Shown one piece after another: positions 60,393 to 64,000 of a stretch of 64,000 bases of DNA (position 1 is its first letter; each line of letters opens with the position of its first letter). A program made the translations under genes and the position numbers. Source of the stretch: Pedobacter roseus (GTDB lineage: Bacteria; Bacteroidota; Bacteroidia; Sphingobacteriales; Sphingobacteriaceae); assembly GCF_014395225.1 (NCBI RefSeq), contig NZ_CP060723.1, forward strand, positions 4,402,001-4,466,000, in the 5' to 3' direction. The notes beneath the pieces were generated by a model that saw only the letters and a program-made list of their open reading frames with translations, did no database searches and was not told the DNA's origin.

Positions 60393-62507
60393 CTAGTCTT
60401 CAGATTTTACTCTTCCTTTAGATTTAGCAATTACTTCATCCTGTACGTTTTTAGGTGCAGCTTCGTAGTGGTCAAATTCCATTGTAGAAGTTGCACGTCC
60501 TGAAGTGATGGTACGTAACTGAGTTACATAACCGAACATTTCAGAAAGAGGCACAGTTGCTTTAATTACCTGAGATCCGTTACGGGTATCCATTCCTAAT
60601 AACTGACCACGACGACGGTTCATATCACCGATTACATCACCCATGTTTTCTTCAGGGGTTAAGATTTCGATTTTCATGATTGGCTCCATCAAAGTAGGTT
60701 TACATTTAGGTAAAGCCTCACGGTATGCCATTTTAGCCGCAAGTTCAAATGATAAAGCATCTGAATCGACCGCGTGGAATGAACCATCCGTTAAACGAAC
60801 TTTCATATCAGGAAGTGGATATCCTGCTAATACTCCATTCGCCATAGATGCAGCAAAACCTTTTTCTACTGAAGGGATAAATTCACGAGGAATTGAACCA
60901 CCAGTAATTTCGTTTACGAACTGTAAGCCACCTTTTTCAAAATCAGCATCAATTGGAGAGATAACTACTGAAATATCAGCAAATTTACCACGACCACCTG
61001 ATTGTTTTTTATAAGTCTCACGATGAGTAGTTGTACCGAAAATAGCTTCTTTGTAAGCTACTTGTGGCGCACCCTGGTTAACTTCAACTTTAAATTCGCG
61101 TTTTAAACGGTCAATTAAGATATCCAGGTGAAGCTCACCCATACCAGAGATTACAGTTTGACCAGTTTCCTGATCTGTTTGAACCCTGAATGTAGGATCT
61201 TCTTCAGCCAATTTACCTAAACCAATACCTAATTTATCAACATCAGCCTGAGTTTTAGGCTCAATAGCTAAACCGATAACTGGCTCTGGGAAATCCATCG
61301 ATTCAAGAACGATTGGGTTTTTCTCATCACAAAGTGTATCACCTGTTTTGATATCTTTAAATCCAACTACCGCAGCAATATCACCAGCAGCCACATTTGG
61401 CACAGGATTTTGCTTGTTAGCATGCATTTGGAAGATACGGGAAATACGCTCTTTATTTTCAGAACGAGAGTTATAAACATAAGAACCCGCTTCTAAGTTA
61501 CCCGAGTAAACACGGATAAAACATAAACGACCTACGAATGGATCGGTTGCAATTTTAAAAGCTAAAGCTGCAAACGGCTCACTAATGCTTGGTTTTAATA
61601 AAACCTCTTCGTTAGTATCCGGGTTAGTACCAATAACACCTTCGCTATCCATAGGTGAAGGCAATAATTCCATCACATAATCAAGCATAGTTTGTACACC
61701 TTTGTTTTTGAAAGATGAACCACAAACCATAGGTACAATTTTAGCATCTAAAACAGCTGCACGTAAAGCATCTAAAACTTCGCGTTCTGTGATTGTTTCT
61801 GGCGCTTCGAAGAATTTCTCCATTAACGACTCATCATAATCAGCAACTGATTCAAGTAATTTCTCTCTCCACTCAGCAACCTCATCAATCATATCTTCAG
61901 GGATTGGCACTTCAGTAAAGGTCATTCCTTTATCATGCTCATTCCAAACGATACCACGGTTGTTGATTAAATCAACCACACCTTTAAATCCGTCTTCAGA
62001 TCCGATAGGTAATTGCAATGGAACTGCATTACTACCCAACATTTCTTTAACTTGCTTAACAACTTTTAAAAAGTCTGCTCCGGAACGGTCCATTTTATTA
62101 ACGAAACCAATACGAGGCACACTGTAATTGTTTGCTAAACGCCAGTTAGTTTCCGATTGAGGCTCAACACCATCAACAGCCGAAAACAAGAACACTAATC
62201 CATCCAGTACACGTAATGAACGGTTTACCTCTACGGTAAAATCCACGTGACCCGGAGTATCAATCACGTTAACGTGATATTTTTGACCTCTGTAATTCCA
62301 ATCAACAGTAGTTGCAGCAGAAGTGATCGTGATACCACGCTCTTGCTCTTGTGCCATCCAGTCCATTGTTGCAGCACCTTCGTGCACTTCACCAATTTTA
62401 TGACTTACACCAGCATAATAAAGAATACGCTCAGTTGTTGTAGTTTTACCTGCATCAATGTGAGCCGCGATTCCAATATTTCTTGTAAATTTTAAATCTC
62501 TTGCCAT
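60393..62507 (-). CDS. fusA: Translation elongation factor G
   Basis: 704 residues, the GTPase that drives translocation. P-loop AHIDAGKTTTTERILYYAG, switch II DTPGHVDFTVEVNRSLRVLD, NKMDRSG and domain IV GGSIPREFIPSVEKGFAASM. Normal length. Lies between rpsG and rpsJ; its 128-bp upstream spacer holds a perfect 12-bp hairpin. Confidence 0.99.
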   Translation of the reverse strand: MARDLKFTRNIGIAAHIDAGKTTTTERILYYAGVSHKIGEVHEGAATMDWMAQEQERGITITSAATTVDWNYRGQKYHVNVIDTPGHVDFTVEVNRSLRVLDGLVFLFSAVDGVEPQSETNWRLANNYSVPRIGFVNKMDRSGADFLKVVKQVKEMLGSNAVPLQLPIGSEDGFKGVVDLINNRGIVWNEHDKGMTFTEVPIPEDMIDEVAEWREKLLESVADYDESLMEKFFEAPETITEREVLDALRAAVLDAKIVPMVCGSSFKNKGVQTMLDYVMELLPSPMDSEGVIGTNPDTNEEVLLKPSISEPFAALAFKIATDPFVGRLCFIRVYSGNLEAGSYVYNSRSENKERISRIFQMHANKQNPVPNVAAGDIAAVVGFKDIKTGDTLCDEKNPIVLESMDFPEPVIGLAIEPKTQADVDKLGIGLGKLAEEDPTFRVQTDQETGQTVISGMGELHLDILIDRLKREFKVEVNQGAPQVAYKEAIFGTTTHRETYKKQSGGRGKFADISVVISPIDADFEKGGLQFVNEITGGSIPREFIPSVEKGFAASMANGVLAGYPLPDMKVRLTDGSFHAVDSDALSFELAAKMAYREALPKCKPTLMEPIMKIEILTPEENMGDVIGDMNRRRGQLLGMDTRNGSQVIKATVPLSEMFGYVTQLRTITSGRATSTMEFDHYEAAPKNVQDEVIAKSKGRVKSED

Positions 62508-62536
62508 GTTATGTTTTTGATTTCTGATTTTAAATG

Positions 62537-62571
62537 ATTACACCGATTATGTAATAACAAATCGGTGTAAT
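62537..62571 (-). promoter_or_regulatory. Perfect 12-bp hairpin in the fusA leader
   Basis: ATTACACCGATT (62537-62548)/AATCGGTGTAAT (62560-62571), 11-nt loop, 30-64 nt before the fusA ATG. Related GTGTAATC phrases continue to about 62612 and at 18853-18883. No U-tract. Confidence 0.65.
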
Positions 62572-62635
62572 TTATCTAATCAGTATAATCTTCTAATTAA
62601 ATCTGTGTAATCTTACTAATCTGTTAATCCTAATA

Positions 62636-63103
62636 CTAGAATCTGAAGTGAGAGAACGCTTTGTTAGCCTCAGCCATTTTGTGCGTATCTTCTTTTTTCT
62701 TAACAGCAGCACCTTCACCTTTAGCAGCAGCTACGATTTCACCAGCTAATTTCTCTTTCATCGTTTTTTCTCCACGACGACGAGCATATAAAATTAACCA
62801 TTTCATACCTAAAGCTGTTTTACGCTCTGGTCTAACCTCAGTTGGAACCTGGAAGTTAGCACCACCAACACGGCGAGATTTAACCTCTACAGCTGGCATA
62901 ATGTTAGTTAAAGCACGTTTAAATATCTCTAAACCGTTTTCACCTGCTTTTTTCTCAGCAATTTCAACAGCATCGTAAAAGATAGAATAAGCGATAGATT
63001 TTTTTCCATCGTACATCATATTGTTTACAAAACGAGTTACCTGAACATCATTAAATTTTGGGTCAGGAAGAATAATTCTCTTTTTTGGTTTTGACTTTCT
63101 CAT
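62636..63103 (-). CDS. rpsG: Ribosomal protein uS7
   Basis: 155 residues. MRKSKPKKRIILPDPKFNDV, MMYDGKKSIAYSIFYDAVEI, and RRVGGANFQVPTEVRPERKT are typical. It nucleates the 30S head and represses str in E. coli. Lies 17 bp after rpsL. Confidence 0.98.
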   Translation of the reverse strand: MRKSKPKKRIILPDPKFNDVQVTRFVNNMMYDGKKSIAYSIFYDAVEIAEKKAGENGLEIFKRALTNIMPAVEVKSRRVGGANFQVPTEVRPERKTALGMKWLILYARRRGEKTMKEKLAGEIVAAAKGEGAAVKKKEDTHKMAEANKAFSHFRF

Positions 63104-63120
63104 TTCTTATTTCCTCCCGA

Positions 63121-63534
63121 TTATTTCTTTTTACCTTTAGTTGGCGCCGCAGCTACTTGTCCTGGTTTAGGACGTTTAGTACCATATTTAGAACGACGTT
63201 GGTTACGACCAGCTACACCTGATGTATCTAATGCACCACGGATGATGTGGTAACGTACACCTGGTAAATCTTTAACACGACCACCACGGATCAATACAAT
63301 AGAGTGTTCCTGTAAGTTGTGACCTTCTCCAGGAATGTATGCATTTACCTCTTTACCGTTCGTTAAACGAACACGGGCAACTTTACGCATTGCTGAGTTT
63401 GGTTTTTTAGGGGTAGTGGTGTACACACGTGTACATACACCTCTTCGCTGTGGACAGCTGTCCAACGCTGGAGACTTACTCTTGAACTCCAGTGCTACTC
63501 TACCTTTTCTAACTAATTGTTGAATGGTTGGCAT
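63121..63534 (-). CDS. rpsL: Ribosomal protein uS12
   Basis: 137 residues. MPTIQQLVRKGRVALEFKSK, TTTPKKPNSAMRKVARVRLT (Lys 43 region, the streptomycin site: wild-type-looking PKKPNSA) and GVRYHIIRGALDTSGV. First gene of str, with a promoter at 63611-63641. Confidence 0.98.
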   Translation of the reverse strand: MPTIQQLVRKGRVALEFKSKSPALDSCPQRRGVCTRVYTTTPKKPNSAMRKVARVRLTNGKEVNAYIPGEGHNLQEHSIVLIRGGRVKDLPGVRYHIIRGALDTSGVAGRNQRRSKYGTKRPKPGQVAAAPTKGKKK

Positions 63535-63610
63535 TGTGCTTTTTTATGTTTTTTATTAAAAAATTTACCGCTCCCCCGGCATCTTCACAGATAGCCCATA
63601 AAACGGACTG

Positions 63611-63641
63611 CAAAAGTAGAACAATTCTTTTTAAAAATCAA
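63611..63641 (-). promoter_or_regulatory. Bacteroidetes-type promoter of the str operon
   Basis: On the minus strand TTGA (63638-63641), 19 nt, then TACTTTTG (63611-63618). A full -7 match with exact spacing and a -33 box that keeps two of four bases in place. It is 77 nt upstream of the rpsL ATG. Confidence 0.7.
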
Positions 63642-63724
63642 GGGGTTAGCGTAAAAAGTTTTCAGTTGGCAATTGCCGGTTTTCAGTTCAGGATTAAGGA
63701 GTTGCAATTTTTCTTCCTGGTCAC

Positions 63725-63780
63725 CGTCATTGCGAACCGAAGCGGAGGAAGCGGTGATGGCGTGAGGCAATCTTTCTCGC
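63725..63780. repeat. CGTCATTGCG-type dispersed repeat
   Basis: Runs from CGTCATTGCGAACCGAAGCG to GGCAATCTTTCTCGCC. This phrase is known as a common interspersed repeat in several bacteria. No gene is seen here. Confidence 0.5.
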
Positions 63781-63865
63781 CTTAAACATTAAATCCATTA
63801 TAGCATCTTTTCATGATTACAAAACATTATTTGGAAAGCAATTGCAGCAATTCTTAGTTTAGGTT

Positions 63866-63972
63866 CTGTCCCGCTAATGTTTCTGCCGATGAACCTGCGA
63901 AACAAGTAAGCACACCATAAAACAGCAAAGATATTGCTTAAATCGGCATCCACGTATATCGGGTTTAGGTGG
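63866..63972 (+). repeat. Modular nested-hairpin repeat, copy B
   Basis: Nested arms GCCGAT (63885-63890)/ATCGGC (63942-63947) and TAAGCA (63907-63912)/TGCTTA (63935-63940), then ATCGGGTTTAGG. It has the 18-bp segment GAAACAAGTAAGCACACC identical to copy A. It sits in the last 360 bp of the window, which show no supported gene. Confidence 0.75.
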
Positions 63973-64000
63973 CACAGCAAATCACAACGATTTACGTTTT

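Noticed and set aside
63798..63980. 60-codon minus-strand ORF at the window end
   Set aside because: It falls inside the hairpin repeat copy B and has no family resemblance or start signal.

Overview
The window reads as a chromosomal segment of a Bacteroidetes bacterium, most likely family Sphingobacteriaceae (Pedobacter-like). The reasons are: type IX secretion parts (a PorP/SprF-like porin and a type-B sorting domain), promoters matching the Bacteroidetes consensus TTTG-N19-TAnnTTTG, few Shine-Dalgarno sequences, the gene order secY-map-infA-rpmJ-rpsM-rpsK-rpsD-rpoA-rplQ, and AT-rich spacers full of small hairpin repeats. The genus is an inference; no 16S gene is present. LAYOUT. 1-7.8 kb: end of a phosphoglycerate mutase gene, a lone PAS protein, exonuclease III, a sigma-like/anti-sigma pair, a single-domain response regulator, an ECF sigma factor, a histidine kinase/NarL-type regulator pair, a secreted oxidoreductase and a DUF1801 protein. 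8.2-20.8 kb: an S9 peptidase like the plant chloroplast glutamyl endopeptidase, five 42-bp tandem repeats carrying 15-bp palindromes, cbpA-cbpM, a HerA-like ATPase, a sugar nucleotidyltransferase/kinase pair, dnaK, a DUF1304 membrane protein and a methyltransferase. 21.1-29.4 kb: a GMC oxidoreductase with its gluconate-dehydrogenase-subunit-3 partner, a complete IS3-family (IS150-type) element, a large secreted glycoside-hydrolase-like protein with a LacI-type palindrome upstream, and an EreA/ChaN-like secreted protein. 29.4-44.8 kb: one co-directional S10-spc-alpha ribosomal cluster on the minus strand from rplC to rplQ, with a good promoter before rplC and a strong terminator after rplQ. 44.8-59.9 kb: unrelated genes: DUF1634/TauE, two unknown genes, a fungal-TYR1-like prephenate dehydrogenase, a three-gene operon for a collagen-like surface protein with type IX secretion partners, dGTPase, a GH63-like glucosidase and four small hydrophilic proteins. 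59.9-63.6 kb: the str operon rpsL-rpsG-fusA-rpsJ with its own promoter and terminator. HOW IT FITS TOGETHER. The two translation operons supply ribosomal proteins, RNA polymerase alpha, SecY and elongation factor G. rpsJ, usually the first gene of the S10 operon, is left at the end of str and separated from rplC by about 15 kb. DnaK and CbpA-CbpM are chaperone parts. The secreted S9 peptidase, GH-like protein, GMC enzyme and type IX-linked fibre point to degradative, surface-active growth. MOST INTERESTING. (1) The 42-bp phased palindrome array at 10863-11070. (2) A family of modular nested-hairpin repeats at 16.3, 18.7, 49.7 and 63.9 kb, with related small inverted repeats inside the ribosomal operon spacers and one in frame inside a gene. 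(3) The collagen-like/type IX operon. (4) The eukaryote-like TYR1 and CGEP homologues. No CRISPR array, phage, tRNA, rRNA or clear defence system was seen.
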